NCBI GenBank assembly: GCA_030847615.1
Contig: JAUMIR010000004.1
Location: 274,869,501 to 274,933,500, forward strand
Length of the DNA: 64,000 nt
Direction: 5' to 3'
Source of the DNA: Gambelia wislizenii
Lineage: Eukaryota; Chordata; Lepidosauria; Squamata; Crotaphytidae
Below the pieces are notes generated by a model. It did no database searches and was not told the origin of the DNA. It was given only the letters and a program-made list of their open reading frames with translations. Both the position numbers and the translations under genes were made by a program. Position 1 is the stretch's first letter; the number at the start of each line of letters is the position of its first letter. Positions 11,405-21,092 of this stretch are shown here, piece by piece.

Positions 11405-11594
11405 GCTTGCAATCAACTGACCAAACAAAGGATGGGAAAGGGGAGCAACCAACAGCCAGAGATCACATGATCAGTTTGAACCTCCTGCCTCTACTCTGGG
11501 TGGTGGAGGGGCATACCCAAGTGTAAGGATTTCACTGGATTCCTCCTCTCTACCACTACCAGAATGCACATTTATGGTAAGTACCAATGTGACA
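11405..11594 (-). repeat. Right terminal repeat of DIRS copy C
   Basis: It contains the reverse complement of the short left-repeat remnant at 6450-6482. Further out, cctgcctctactctgggtgg corresponds to the analogous right repeats of copies A and E. It ends near aatgtgaca, as predicted by the ICR. Confidence 0.8.
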
Positions 11595-12099
11595 TTCTTA
11601 AAAGTTCTAAATGTAGATTAGGGTATTTCAAAGAAATCAAAATTGTAGTGTTTCCCTCTGCAACAAGAGTTATATGGTGTAAGTCCTATTAAACTTTGTG
11701 GTATTCCCTTCTACTTGGTCAGAATATTTAATATGTAATCCAAGTCCCTGGCCGTGTTCAGGTGTCACTTATTTTGCTTTCTTCAATACTTGATCAGGGA
11801 GACCCTTGACCTTCTACCAATGTGAAAAGTGGTACACCTGAAGAGCAGAAAATCCTTTTAACATAGAGGCCATCAATACAAACAAGATCTCTGTTTTTTT
11901 CAGGATGCATTGTCATCTGGGGAGCATCTACACAAACATGGTCCTCCCCACTTCTGACACATAAAAAGCAACAGCAAAGCAGTGTGCAGCTAAGTACTTT
12001 GCTGCTTGCAAAAGTATGTGAGGTACAAGATTTAGGAGTAATGGGTGTATATTCTGTGCTTTTATACATTCCAGTAAAAAAATTATAATCCTGTTTAAG
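11595..12099. other. Unassigned stretch before DIRS copy D
   Basis: No gene is supported. A - strand frame (12132-11794) has clustered cysteines and histidines (CTLLCCCFLC, GEDHVCVD) that faintly resemble a DIRS gag zinc motif in reverse orientation. The similarity is too loose to call. Confidence 0.35.
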
Positions 12100-12110
12100 A
12101 ATAAAATTCC

Positions 12111-13990
12111 TTGCTGTATTCAGCTTGCTCACTGGATCCCATGGGGCTTTCTGTCATTCCAAGGGTGGTACTGGCTTTGACCTTGGTGTCTGTAGAGTCT
12201 GTAGAGTCACCAAAGCTCTCCTCTTCTATTACGGAATGGGTCCAACAAGAACTGATACCCACAGACCAACAATTGGTTGACATTTACCTCCTAGATTCTG
12301 TCTTGAAGGGTGAGATCATGAACAGATCCTTGTTCTTTACGAGGGGTTCTTCTGAACGTGGTAGTTGTGCCTGCTACCATTTTGCCTGTACAAAGCATAT
12401 TCATTCCCATTCTCATTCTCCTGTTCAGGTTCTACTTCCATCAGAGAGGAATATCCAGTTTCAAGAGGCCTTGGGGGCTGGTATGAATCTCCTTTCCTTG
12501 TCCATCCTTTGGTACCATCCTTACTGGGACCACCATTCCCTGACTCATTTGGATTATCATCCCTATTCATATCCCAAGGTGTACAATTATTACGGGCATT
12601 ATTGGGATGAAGTGTCAACATATAGGAATTCTCCACCCTGCCCTTACCCTGAAAAGGTTTTCAGGTGTTCACCACATTGACTACCTTGTTGTCCACCTTC
12701 AGTGACCAGTTCAAGGCTGCTTAACTCACCAGATTGCCCACCTGTGGAGCAGGTATAGGATCAGCCATTACAACCACTTCCAGTGCCACCTCATGATGTC
12801 AGTCTCTAGAACCACTGCAGTCAACTGATTTTTAGAAGGACTGTGCTGTTGCATGAGATCCAGGTCAAGCAACAGTTTGAAGGTCCACTGAGCTTGTCCT
12901 TTCATCCCGCCATCACAACCATCTCTGTTGCCAATGAGGAACATTCCTTCCTCAGTTCTCAAGTTGGATCCCAATTCTTTTTTTGCAGGGAGATCATGAT
13001 AAATACATTGACTCCTCCCCTTTGGTATTGCTGTTGAAGTATGGTCTTACACAAATCAGATGCTGTGGATGTGAATGTACTAGAATTCAAGCATTCAAAG
13101 CAATTTACTCTAGATCCATTCTTTAAACAAGTGCAGTCACAGGCAACACTACTGGCCATAATTCCAGTGTTTCCATCTTTGATACAGGCTGCAATGGACT
13201 CCTGGACGTCACCTCCCTCTGTACCACCAGTGTCTTGACTCATTGAGAACTTGTACTAGATGCAGGAGGAGCAGTGCACCCTTCTTTCTATCTTTTTAAG
13301 CACCACAGCTGAACTTAATAATTGTGAAAGCTGCTCTGAGCAAACTGCCCCACATCTTGCTCTTGGTACCTGTTGACAATGACAATGTAGAAAGTTGGAT
13401 ATGATGGCTTGGAAAGTATATTCAGCAGTCTCCTTCATGCTATGCATTTATAAGTACCTGGCCTGTATGTGTGCGTGTCATCAGCATTTGTGGAACAAGA
13501 TCACACCCCTTCTGTACCTATTACCTGACAAGGAAGGAAGATGGGCACTGTTTTTTATTCTGAGGCTCATTGGTTAGCTGCGCAACACATTAAAACATCC
13601 AGACACACTGCTGGTTTCAGGGCTGTCTCCTTTTGGAGGCATTCCTGGCTCCACTCCTCAGGCCTTACTTCAGATGCTGAAGCAGTTGCTGAAGACCAGC
13701 TCTTTAACAAGACTGGATTTTTTTTATGCATCAATGAACAAGAAGCTTGAAAACATACAAAAGATTAAGCCTACCACATCTAAATATAGTATCTGGGCAA
13801 ATCCTACAATCAGGTCCAAAGCTAAACATTCATCTTACAAAGAGCAGTTCCAACCCTGTGTTCCATTCACTTCTCCTCATCAGTTGAAACACCTCTCTTC
13901 CTCCAAGAAATCCTACTTATCTGGCAAATACAATCTTCATATAAATGACAACACTCCAAATCTGACACAGTCTGTCCTTACTCTTAGGAC
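12111..13990 (+). pseudogene. DIRS copy D gag remnant
   Basis: The clearest part is 13041-13265. There DAVDVNVLEF and, at 13161, IPVFPSLIQAAMDSWTSPP correspond to DLKITEKE and IPVLPSLLKLTQNSWENPS in copy B1. After a stop the match continues with LIENLY. At 13560-13800, SFWRHSWLHSSGLTSDAEAV matches RRHAWLCSSGLSTQAA in B1. Upstream, a tyrosine-rich stretch (YHPYSYPKVYNYYGHYWDEV near 12570) fits the low-complexity middle of DIRS gag proteins. There are many stops and frameshifts. The role was RNA packaging; it is long dead. Confidence 0.7.
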
Positions 13991-14121
13991 TTGACCACTC
14001 TCAGCAGCACTTTTCAGAGGTAGACATTACCATCATCATCATGCTTGGCATGCGATAACATCCAATTCTTGAGTACTCAAAATCATATACTGTATCATGG
14101 GTATGTGATCAAATTTAAGAT

Positions 14122-14626
14122 TTGCCCCTAATGAGTTACTTTGTCAGCACACCATATGTGGCTTTAAGTGAGGAGATTCTTACTATATTGCAGAAAGGGG
14201 CTATTGATCCTGTATTGAAGTCTCAGGCACCCAAAGGATTTTTCTTACGGATTTTCACCATGCTTAAAGATAAAGAAGATATGTGTGTGATCCTAGATCT
14301 TCATCAAGTGAATCACTTTATCAAGCTGAGAAAATTTGAGGGGATCATGCTCTACATTATTCTCCCACTGCTAAAGAGAAGACAACAATTTGTCACCATA
14401 GATTTAAATGACACATACTTTCACATCAGAGTCAGACAGTTACATTGTCAGTTCCTATGCTTTGTTCTAGAATCCATATGTTTTCAGTTTCATGTTCTTC
14501 CATTTAGATGTTTCATGGCAATGGGAGTTTCATGACAATGTGCATGGTGGTTGTAGCAGCATGGTTTTGTCAACAGGAGATAATTATATTTCCTTATGTA
14601 GACAACTGGCTTTTGGTAGTGCAGTC
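14122..14626 (+). pseudogene. DIRS copy D reverse transcriptase remnant
   Basis: The frame at 14122-14535 shows the fingers (ILTILQKGAIDPV), the ILDLHQVNHFIK region, motif A with its aspartate (FVTIDLNDTYFHI) and the start of the primer grip (FQFHVLPFRCFMAMG). After a stop, motif C reads YVDNW at about 14598, so the second catalytic aspartate is asparagine. The L2-like tail follows directly. The thumb continues beyond it (NIGLVVNPQG at about 14853). Confidence 0.8.
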
Positions 14627-14629
14627 TGG

Positions 14630-14820
14630 GGGATATAATTTTATTCTATTTTAACATTTTTAATCTTTTTAAATATTTTAATACTATAAATTGTTTAATA
14701 TGTTTTTTAAATTTCATATTTATATTTGTAAGGTTTGTGTATTGTTTGAAACTCACTGTTAGTCGCCTTGAGTCCCTATATTGGGAGAAAGGCGGGATAT
14801 AAATAAAAATCATCATCATA
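14630..14820 (+). mobile_element. L2-like LINE 3' tail inserted in DIRS copy D
   Basis: The end reads gtcgccttgagtcc, then gggagaaaggcgggatataa and a run of aataaaaatcatcatcat. This is the typical 3' tail of L2-type LINEs in reptiles as I remember it. Related tails occur at 44873-44974, 49160-49230 and 60099-60472. It carries no coding sequence. It splits the DIRS reverse transcriptase between motif C and the thumb. Confidence 0.7.
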
Positions 14821-15159
14821 TGCCATCATATATACAGATTGCCTTTTTTGGATAACATTGGTTTGGTGGTGAACCCTCAAGGCCTACCCTTGACCATTCC
14901 AAACTACTCATTTTAACTGCGTTGTCTTGAGAGTTACTTGAGCCTTTCTTCCAAAAGACAGGGCCAGTGATCTTATCCATCACACCTGGATGTTGAGACA
15001 CTTGAGCCCAAGAGGCTTAAGTCTTACTCAGTCTGATGGCCTCCATCATCTTTGGGACACGTTTGACCAAGTTTTGCATGAGGCCTCTTCAGAACTGCTT
15101 TGAATCCATGTTCACTCCAGAGATAGGTTACCTGTCCTGCTCACCTTCCCAGACCAATA

Positions 15160-15460
15160 ATATAGTCTTTGGACTGGTGGATGAACAAATCCAGTCTGTC
15201 TCTAGGCCTATTTTTCAGAGTGCCCACCCATTTGATGATGCTGAGAACAGAAACTTCTCTCTTGGGGTGGGGAGCTCACACATGCCTGTATTCCATCAAG
15301 AGCAAGTGGCTCCCCCACACACCTGAGTTGCACATAAAGACAACAGTTCTCAAGGCATTCTGTGTATTTGAGACCAACCTCAGGAACTAAACAGTGCTGC
15401 TGGTCTTTAAGAATTCCACTGTCATATTCTACTTAAACAAGCAGGGGGGGCACAAAAACC
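15160..15460 (+). pseudogene. DIRS copy D RNase H remnant
   Basis: Two frames together give LDWWMNKSSLSLGLFF, TETSLLGWGAH and then VIFYLNKQGG. These match SLDWWLDPTNV, TSDASLQGWGAH and VMYYLNKQGG of copy B1. The first catalytic aspartate is glutamate (TETS versus TSDAS). The sequence beyond 15460 to about 16060 is decayed, with only scattered similarity. Confidence 0.7.
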
Positions 15461-16061
15461 TGAAACTCTGGTCAGTCTCATCTTGGAGCCATGGGACTAG
15501 TGTCTGGCCTGTCAGCTGTGGTGATTCATCGGACAGGACAGTGAATGGGTAGATGCCCTCAGCACAGTCAAGTCCCATGATTGGCACCTTGACAGCAGTG
15601 TTCTCTGCACTGTGAACGACAGGTGGGGATTCTTCTCTCTGGACCGGTTTGCCACTGAACAGAATGCACAATGTGCCCAGTATTACACACGTCAGCCCAG
15701 AACATAGGTCACTCTCAGAGATGTATTTCTTTTTGAATGCAGCAGAACACTTACGTATACATTTCTCCTGTTCCCACTCCTGACTTGGGTGATCATCAAG
15801 ATCTTGCACAAAGGCAATTACAGATTGATCACTCCTTAGTGGCATCAGCAGCCATATTTCTCCACTCTTCTCAGGCTGTCGAAAGGAAAAGCAATCAAAT
15901 TGTCACAGGTTCCTCACCTAGAAACGCAACAGGACTGGGGAAGTTCGTCATCCTGATGTCACCACACTGAGTTTCATAGCTTAGAGGATTCTACCAACTG
16001 CCTCCTATCAGACTACATGGCTATACTTCCTGATTTGCTCATCCTCTAAAACCTTCACCTT

Positions 16062-16410
16062 TCAGTTTCGCCATTGGTTCCATCATGGAGGCTGTCTGTG
16101 GTCTTTTCACTACTTATGGAACCTCCTTGTGAACCTCTTGCTACATGAAGTCTTCAGTTTTTTGTCCTTCAAGGTGGCATTTTTGGTGGCTGTTTCATCA
16201 GGGAAGAGTGTGAATGAGCTGGTAGCTTGGCATTCTGTTTTTCCTTTTCTTCAGTTCCATGATGACTGTGTCTTTCTTCAGCCTGATATGTCATTTCTAC
16301 CAAAAGTGGTGTCTACCTCTCACTTATTACAGTTGCTAGGACTCCTGTGTTCTACCCAAACCCAACTACAGACTCATAGCTCTCCATTCGTTAGATGAGT
16401 GGTGAGCTCT
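16062..16410 (+). pseudogene. DIRS copy D tyrosine recombinase, first part
   Basis: The frame reads FKVAFLVAVSSGKSVNELVA, equivalent to SARRVSEL in intact copies. The catalytic arginine is lost. It continues with VFLQPDMSFLPKVVSTSHLL, which matches VVFRPDISFLPKVVSSFHLN in B1. It breaks off at 16410 where copy E inserts; the rest is at 18800-18883 and 19220-19470. Confidence 0.8.
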
Positions 16411-16823
16411 CACTTTCTCTGGGTTGGTGAGAGGAGGAATCCATGACTTTTGTGATTGGTCCCCTCACCGCCCAGAGAGAGGCAGGAAGTTGTTATTTAC
16501 ATTTTTAGGAAGCTAACGCTTCTTCTGTACACCTCCCCTTCTGCTTTCCACAAGGTCAGTTTTTTGTCCTGCCTCACCCAGAGGAGAGTTCCAGAGCCTC
16601 TCCTCTGCTTACTTAGCTACACTTAGTCCTTCCTTTGTTCCTTGTTCCTTTGTCCCTTCTCTATCTTTACCTCAGTCTATATTCTCCTTCCTCATTCTCT
16701 CTGGATTTCTTTTTTAAAAAAAACAAAACCTTTCATCCTACGTTTCTTTTCCAACCCTCATGGCTCGCTCATTGGGGCTTCCTGCCCCCATCCTTTGTTC
16801 AAATTTTCTCCTGATTCCTGAGC

Positions 16824-17140
16824 ATGGCTTATGGGGAGAAGGAGGCAGCCGGGGAAGGCAAGAAGATGGCTGTGAGGAAGCCCAGCCATGTGGCAGGAGA
16901 GCCAGCTGCCCCCGGCCGCTCTGGGAGCACACCACAGGTGATGGAAAATGGGCAGTCCCCGCCGCTGAAGTCACCTCAGCAGGTTGCTCAGGATACTAGA
17001 GCCGGCCTCACAGCCCTGCCACCGCTGAAGCCAGTCCAGCAGGTGAGCCAGGAGTGTGAGGGAAGGGACTGTGGCAACCCCCAGGGAGTGACAGAGGACA
17101 AAGAAGACTCTGCAAGTGAAGTGATGTGTGGGGGAGGGGA
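16824..17140 (+). pseudogene. DIRS copy E gag N-terminal remnant
   Basis: The frame begins MAYGEKEAAGEGKKMAVRK and has repeated phrases of the form PLKSPQQV and PLKPVQQV. The start is comparable to the gag start in copy A at 1644 (PPLESFQQVQ). It runs to a stop in the hairpin-containing insertion. No zinc motif is retained. It was a structural protein and is now only a fragment. Confidence 0.6.
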
Positions 17141-17400
17141 AAATTTGTGTATTTGAATGGCTAGTTCCTGGAGTGAGATATGCAAGGACAGACACTAATC
17201 CTCCTTGCATACCTTCTCCCAGGAACTAGCCATTCAAATACACAAATTTACATATCCTCTCCAAGAGGGACTCACAGTATATAAACCCCACATACCCCTA
17301 TCCAACCATTCTCTGAAGATGCCAGCCACAGATGCAGGCAAAATGTCAGGAATAAACTCTTCCAGAACACAGTCTCACAGCCCGGAAAAAACCCTCAGAA
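17140..17400 (+). mobile_element. Penelope-like or similar repeat with hairpin inside copy E
   Basis: A 50-odd-base imperfect inverted repeat (aaatttgtgtatttgaatgg at about 17140 against its complement at about 17230-17250) precedes agtatataaaccccacatac and ctgaagatgccagccacaga. It ends in cagcccggaaaaa. Such sequence (gatgcaggcgaaacgtcagg in its undecayed form) is a frequent repeat in squamates and, from memory, resembles the terminal repeats of Penelope-like elements. The family assignment is uncertain. Confidence 0.45.
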
Positions 17401-18338
17401 AACGTATAACATGGCAAGCCTTCAAACATCAGTGCAGGACCAACTCCATTCCCCTGGAAGGGCTGACAGTAAAACACATGCTGGCATTTCTACAGAAGGA
17501 CTTGGACCTGGATCTCAGACCTAACATGCTGAAAAGACAAGCAGCGGCCCTATAATCAGTTATGCCGCTACTGCAAGAGGGAGCACTCTCCTCTCACCCA
17601 CATGTGAGGAAGTTTCTTAGGGGAGCAACCATCATAACTCCATCAGTGAGGCACCTATTCCCATTCTGGAGCCTCCCACTGGTGTTAAAACAACTGATGC
17701 GACTGCTGTTTGAGCCACTGAGGACGGTCCTGCTTCGGACTCTGACCCTGAAGGTGGCCTTTTTAGTGACCATCACCTCAGCTAGAAGAGTGTCAGAGCT
17801 GGTGTCACTATCAGTCAGAGAACACCTATGCATGTTTAACGAAGACTACGTATCCCTGCGGCCAGACCCGTCCTTCATGCTGAAGGTGCTGTCAAGCTTC
17901 CACCTCTCCCAGGAGCTAATCCTTCCTTCCTTCTGCCCAAATCTCTCGCACCCAATGGAGAGGCTGTGGCACAAACTAGATGTCCGCAGGGCACTTAAGA
18001 TCTACATCAAGAGGACAAAATCCTTCAGGTATTGCAACTCACTCTTCGTGTTGTTCAACCCTGCATCAATGGGTGCAAAGGCATCAAGACAAGCCATAGC
18101 TATGTGGATAAAGGTGTGCATCTGGTTGGCTTACGACACCGCCAAGACACCCAGGCCTTCTGGAGTCACTGTGCACTCCACCAGATCAGCAGCCACATTG
18201 GCGGCCTTTTCAACCAACATCCCCATACTGGAGATATGCAGGGCTGCCACTAGGAGTACCTCCTCCTCCTTCATACGACACTACAAAGTGGACAAGTTCG
18301 GGTCAGTGGCTGCCACGTTTGGGAGGAGGGTAATTTAA
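17397..18338 (+). pseudogene. DIRS copy E tyrosine recombinase, one stop
   Basis: A single frame runs about 310 codons, interrupted only by TAA at 17553-17555. The SAM-like N-terminal domain (TVKHMLAFLQKDLDLDLRPN) is followed by FLRGATIITPSVRHLFP. The catalytic half has SARRVSEL (first arginine), LDVRRALKIYIKRT, HSTRSAAT (HxxR) and FIRHYKVDKFG (histidine and the nucleophilic tyrosine). All expected active-site residues are visible. This is the most complete recombinase in the window, in an element that has lost its reverse transcriptase. A pseudogene call is safer because of the stop. Confidence 0.88.
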
Positions 18339-18421
18339 CAGATTTTAGTAGACTAAGACAGATTTGCAGTCACTCCCTCCCTGAGTGGGGATAAAGCTTG
18401 GGCACGTCCCAAAAGTCATAG

Positions 18422-18507
18422 ATTCCTCCTCTCACCAACTCAAAGAATGCCACATTGGTTACTTACCGTGAAGGTGCATTCTGGTATTGGAGAGAGGAGG
18501 AATCCAC
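18422..18507 (+). repeat. Internal complementary region of DIRS copy E
   Basis: The left half gattcctcctctcaccaact is complementary to the left terminus at 16415. The right half (ttacttaccgtgaaggtgca, then attctgg) is complementary to the right terminus near 18768-18799. Confidence 0.85.
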
Positions 18508-18589
18508 CCCACCCATCATGACTGCTACAGCTCATTTCTTTGGAAAAGAAGACAAAAATGCCTAAAACATTACATGGGTACCATCTCTT

Positions 18590-18799
18590 CTCTCTCTACA
18601 GGGCTTGGCTAGTCAGGGAACTGACCTCTTGGAGAAGAGCTGAGGGGGAGGAGTACAGGAAGAAGCGTCAGTTTCCTAAACATTTAAATAACAACTTCCT
18701 GCCTCTCCCTGGGCAGTGAGGGGACCAATCCCCAAAGTCATGGAATCTTTCTTTATCCAACCCCAGAATGCACCTTCACAGTAAGTAACCAGTGTGGCA
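18590..18799 (-). repeat. Right terminal repeat of DIRS copy E
   Basis: This is the reverse complement of the left repeat (16415-16570), including aacttcctgcctctccctgg and ggggaccaatccccaaagtc, with a short outer extension to 18799. Confidence 0.85.
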
Positions 18800-19470
18800 T
18801 TATTTGCGCAGTGTTCTGCCCCTTTGTATGTTATGGTGGGCATATGAAGCCTTCTGCAGTGTCTTCCCAGAGACTCTCTAAATAAGGGATGGGCTACTGT
18901 AAACACAGCAGGGGGCATTTTTCCTTTCAGCATCCACCTGGCAGGCCACAACAGCATGTTTCAGCATTCCAGAAGTGATGTGATGTCACTTCCAGCTGCC
19001 ATTTTTGCATGTTTTTTTCTCTTCCCAGTTTGCTTTGGGAACGGGGGGGTCCAGGGAAGCAAACTGGTGCCTTTTTGGGGGGATTGGTGGCAAAATGTCA
19101 CCCCAAAAATCAGTCTGATTTTTTTAAAAAATAGGGGGCTTTGAGGAGGGATCTGGGGGATGTCATGTGATCTGCATTTAGGGGTCCATATGGTTTGCTA
19201 GCCACACTGCCCACCACTACTCTAAATTGATGGCTTCTATTATCAGACTTGCCTGTCAACAAGCCAAACTCCCAGTCCCACCTACAGTTAGAAGCCACTC
19301 TATTAGAGCTGTGTCAGCTTCTTCCACCTTCCTAGCAGATACCACATTGCGGGAGATCTACAGAGTTGTGACATGATCTCAATCCTCCACATTAATCTCA
19401 AATTACAGATTGGATCTGAGGCCTAGGGAGCAAGTGGCTTTTGGCAGAGCAGTGCTAACTTTGGCTTCGG
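18800..19470 (+). pseudogene. DIRS copy D tyrosine recombinase, last part, split by a hAT
   Basis: After copy E the D reading resumes with FVCYGGHMKPSAVSSQRLSK at about 18815. It breaks at the hAT insertion, then continues at 19220 with SKLMASIIRLACQQAK, HSIRAVSAS (HxxR retained), YRVVT, a stop, and LISNYRLD with the tyrosine. The same run in B1 is LFVSYANSKKG, HLSKWVTST, GHSTRAVSTS and FISHYRLD. The histidine before the tyrosine is asparagine here. The enzyme is long inactive. Confidence 0.85.
18884..19219. mobile_element. Non-autonomous hAT element with 8-bp target duplication
   Basis: Identical ctctaaat copies flank it at 18876-18883 and 19220-19227. Removing the element and one copy restores the DIRS recombinase frame (the LSK codons). 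Terminal inverted repeats are short and imperfect (gatgggc against gtgggc). No transposase is encoded. The interior has a palindrome around aagtgatgtgatgtcacttcc. Confidence 0.8.
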
Positions 19471-19494
19471 CATGTCCAGGTCACTAGCTTGCTA

Positions 19495-19844
19495 GTCTCA
19501 CATTTGTGTGACTCACAAAGACCACAAAGGAGGGCAGGTTGTATTCCTGTAACTGGAGTTTTTTGGGTGGTCATCTGTGAACTTACACAGCCCACCCTCC
19601 TCCCCTCTTGGTCCTGCTTTGCCTCTTCTCATCTCAGTGCTTGCACATATGTGGTAGACTGGAACAAGCAATTAGATGGAAAGGTAGCAGGAGTATGCAC
19701 AGTTGAGGGGGTGAGACTCTTGCCTAAAGGACTGCTTAGCTCTAGAGGTTTTAAAGATGCAGCTACACGGACACAGGATAATCCATTTGTTTGAGTTCAG
19801 AGATGACCACTCGAAGACCACAGTTATAGGTAAGGAGCCCGTCC
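19495..19844 (+). repeat. ICR and right terminus of DIRS copy D
   Basis: The ICR is at about 19495-19600, containing tgtgtgactcacaaagacca and tgggtggtcatctgtgaac. It is clearly related to the ICR of copy B1 at 29917-30016. The right terminus near 19795-19844 (gaccactcgaagaccacag, then aggtaaggagcccgtcc) pairs with the right half of the ICR. Confidence 0.75.
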
Positions 19845-19947
19845 TTCCCAAGGTTTTGAGAGATTAATTATAACTACAGTTCTGTTAAGCGTCCTTACAG
19901 AAATTGTATAAGATGAAAGAGATGCTGAAAGTTGTATGCTTAAAGAA

Positions 19948-20085
19948 AGTGGGGGTGGGAATAATCTGGCTGTCCCGCCATTGTTGGATCACAACTCCCA
20001 TCCTCATTGGCTGTGGTAGCGATGACTGCTGGAACTTACAGTCCAACACTATCTGGAGGGCCATAGGGTTCCCACTCCTATTGTA
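19948..20085. mobile_element. hAT-type MITE fragment
   Basis: The sequence tggatcacaactcccatcc and cagtccaacactatctggag followed by ggccatagggttcccac is the common squamate hAT MITE theme. The ends ggggtgggaataatctggc and, in reverse, gagtgggaaccctatggc form imperfect terminal repeats. No clear target duplication was found. Confidence 0.6.
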
Positions 20086-20773
20086 AAATTATGAGGATAA
20101 GGAAAGTACGGTATTGCTATTCTGAGATCACTGGCACTATGATTGAATGTTAAAACTGAAATAGGCAGGTTTGTGTTTATATTGATGATGTTTATACATA
20201 AAAGAAAATCATAAGTATTCAGATAAACAATTAAAAAAATACCTTTCAGTGAATATAGTGCATCCTTCTGGCTTGTTTTTGTGATGAGTGTTTTGCTTGA
20301 ACTTTGGGTGTTTAAATTATCAGTGAACAGTTTCCAACATTCTGTTTACCCCTCCCAGTCCCATTTTTTTCTCTGTTCCAGATGGCCCTGTATCTGCATG
20401 CAGTTCTGGTACCACGCATTTTTTGGCCCTGTTAGATAGTGATAGTGTTGTAGTTCTCCTTATATGGCAGGTCTTATTTGATTTGATCAGAAGTGGCTTG
20501 TTTAATTTTGGAAGAAATCTTTCATATGTGCAAGCCAATTGTTGCTAAAACACAGTGTGCTGTTTATAAATAGACCTTATGGTTTGGTATACAAAAATAT
20601 TTACCAGTTAAAGTTGGCATCATTTTCATTTATGCACACTGACATCTGTTTATTCCCAAGAGCTATTGTTTATAATTTTGGGTCATGCGATAATGTAAAA
20701 TCTAATTACTAGAGGTAAAAGCAAATTTCAAATCCTTGTATTTCACCTGTTCTTAAGTTCTTTTTCTTTACAG

Positions 20774-20941
20774 GAAATGAAAGGCCTTTTACTGCTTAAC
20801 TGCTTTGACTCTCAAGTATTTAGGATTATCTTGCCAAGTATAAAATTAAAGGATGTGTTGAATGTGATCACTGAAAATATTTCTTATACATATAAGAGCT
20901 GTAACAGTGAGACCTCAACCAAGTTACATAAATTGTTTGAG
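20774..20941 (+). CDS. Candidate internal exon of an unrecognised host gene
   Basis: A polypyrimidine tract and acceptor (tctttttctttacag, ending 20773) is followed by 168 open bases, then gag and a plausible donor gtagtt at 20942. The exon is exactly 56 codons, phase 0 at both ends. The translation begins EMKGLLLLNCFDSQVF and ends STKLHKLFE. It has a mixed, protein-like composition and contains no transposon motif I can name. The open frame continues past the donor to 21085 into a hAT-like fragment, which argues that coding stops at the donor. I do not recognise the protein. It could be a chance open stretch, since a single exon gives limited evidence and the neighbours are repeats. Confidence 0.4.
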
Positions 20942-20984
20942 GTAGTTAAAGGAGCACACATGTGCAAAATCGTTAGTTTCAAGC

Positions 20985-21092
20985 ACAACCTTGTCCATCC
21001 TGGTGCTTCAAATATATTGGTGCAGAATCCTGCCGTTCCCCACCAGTATGGTCAGTTGCCCTTGCTGGCCCATAGAGAGTTGTAGTCAGAGC
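20985..21092. mobile_element. Degraded hAT-type MITE fragment
   Basis: It contains ttccccaccagtatggtcag, ggcccatagagagttgtagtc and similar words of the squamate hAT MITE seen at 19948-20085. It is too decayed for ends or target duplication. Confidence 0.4.

Larger units (their letters stand above)
6450..11594 (+). mobile_element. DIRS-type retrotransposon copy C, 5' terminus missing
   Basis: This copy carries gag, reverse transcriptase, RNase H and recombinase remnants on the + strand, an ICR at 11266-11357 and a right terminal repeat to 11594. Only the innermost 30 or so bases of the left repeat remain (tcccatcctttgtctggtc at about 6457, mirrored near 11420). The outer part is missing where fragment B2 abuts. 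A 0.4-kb LINE-like insertion sits at 10853-11250. The family is close to copies A and E, judged by shared recombinase and terminal-repeat words. Confidence 0.88.
16415..18799 (+). mobile_element. DIRS-type copy E, inserted in copy D
   Basis: The left terminus ttctctgggttggtgagagg is at 16415, the ICR is at about 18422-18507, and the right terminus ends agtgtggca at 18799. The copy is only 2.4 kb. It holds a gag start, an unrelated repeat insertion (17140-17400) and a recombinase with one stop. Reverse transcriptase and RNase H are absent. It belongs to the same family as A and C. The ICR joint, read in reverse, predicts a circle junction of gtggca next to ttctttgag, which fits the two element ends. 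Confidence 0.88.
12100..19844 (+). mobile_element. Old DIRS copy D, interrupted three times
   Basis: This is a heavily mutated DIRS of the B1-like family. Gag (about 12100-13990), RT (14122-14626), RNase H (15160-15460), recombinase (16062-16410, continuing at 18800-18883 and 19220-19470), an ICR (about 19495-19600) and a right terminus ending at 19844 can be followed in order on the + strand. It is interrupted by an L2-like LINE tail (14630-14820), DIRS copy E (16415-18799) and a hAT element (18884-19219). The recombinase reading resumes on the far side of both later insertions, which proves the nesting order. The left end is not resolved. Confidence 0.8.

Noticed and set aside
11794..12132. 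Cysteine-rich - strand frame resembling a gag zinc motif.
   Set aside because: The spacing of cysteines does not match the clear motifs at 24600 and 6060, and orientation conflicts with the + strand gag of copy D.
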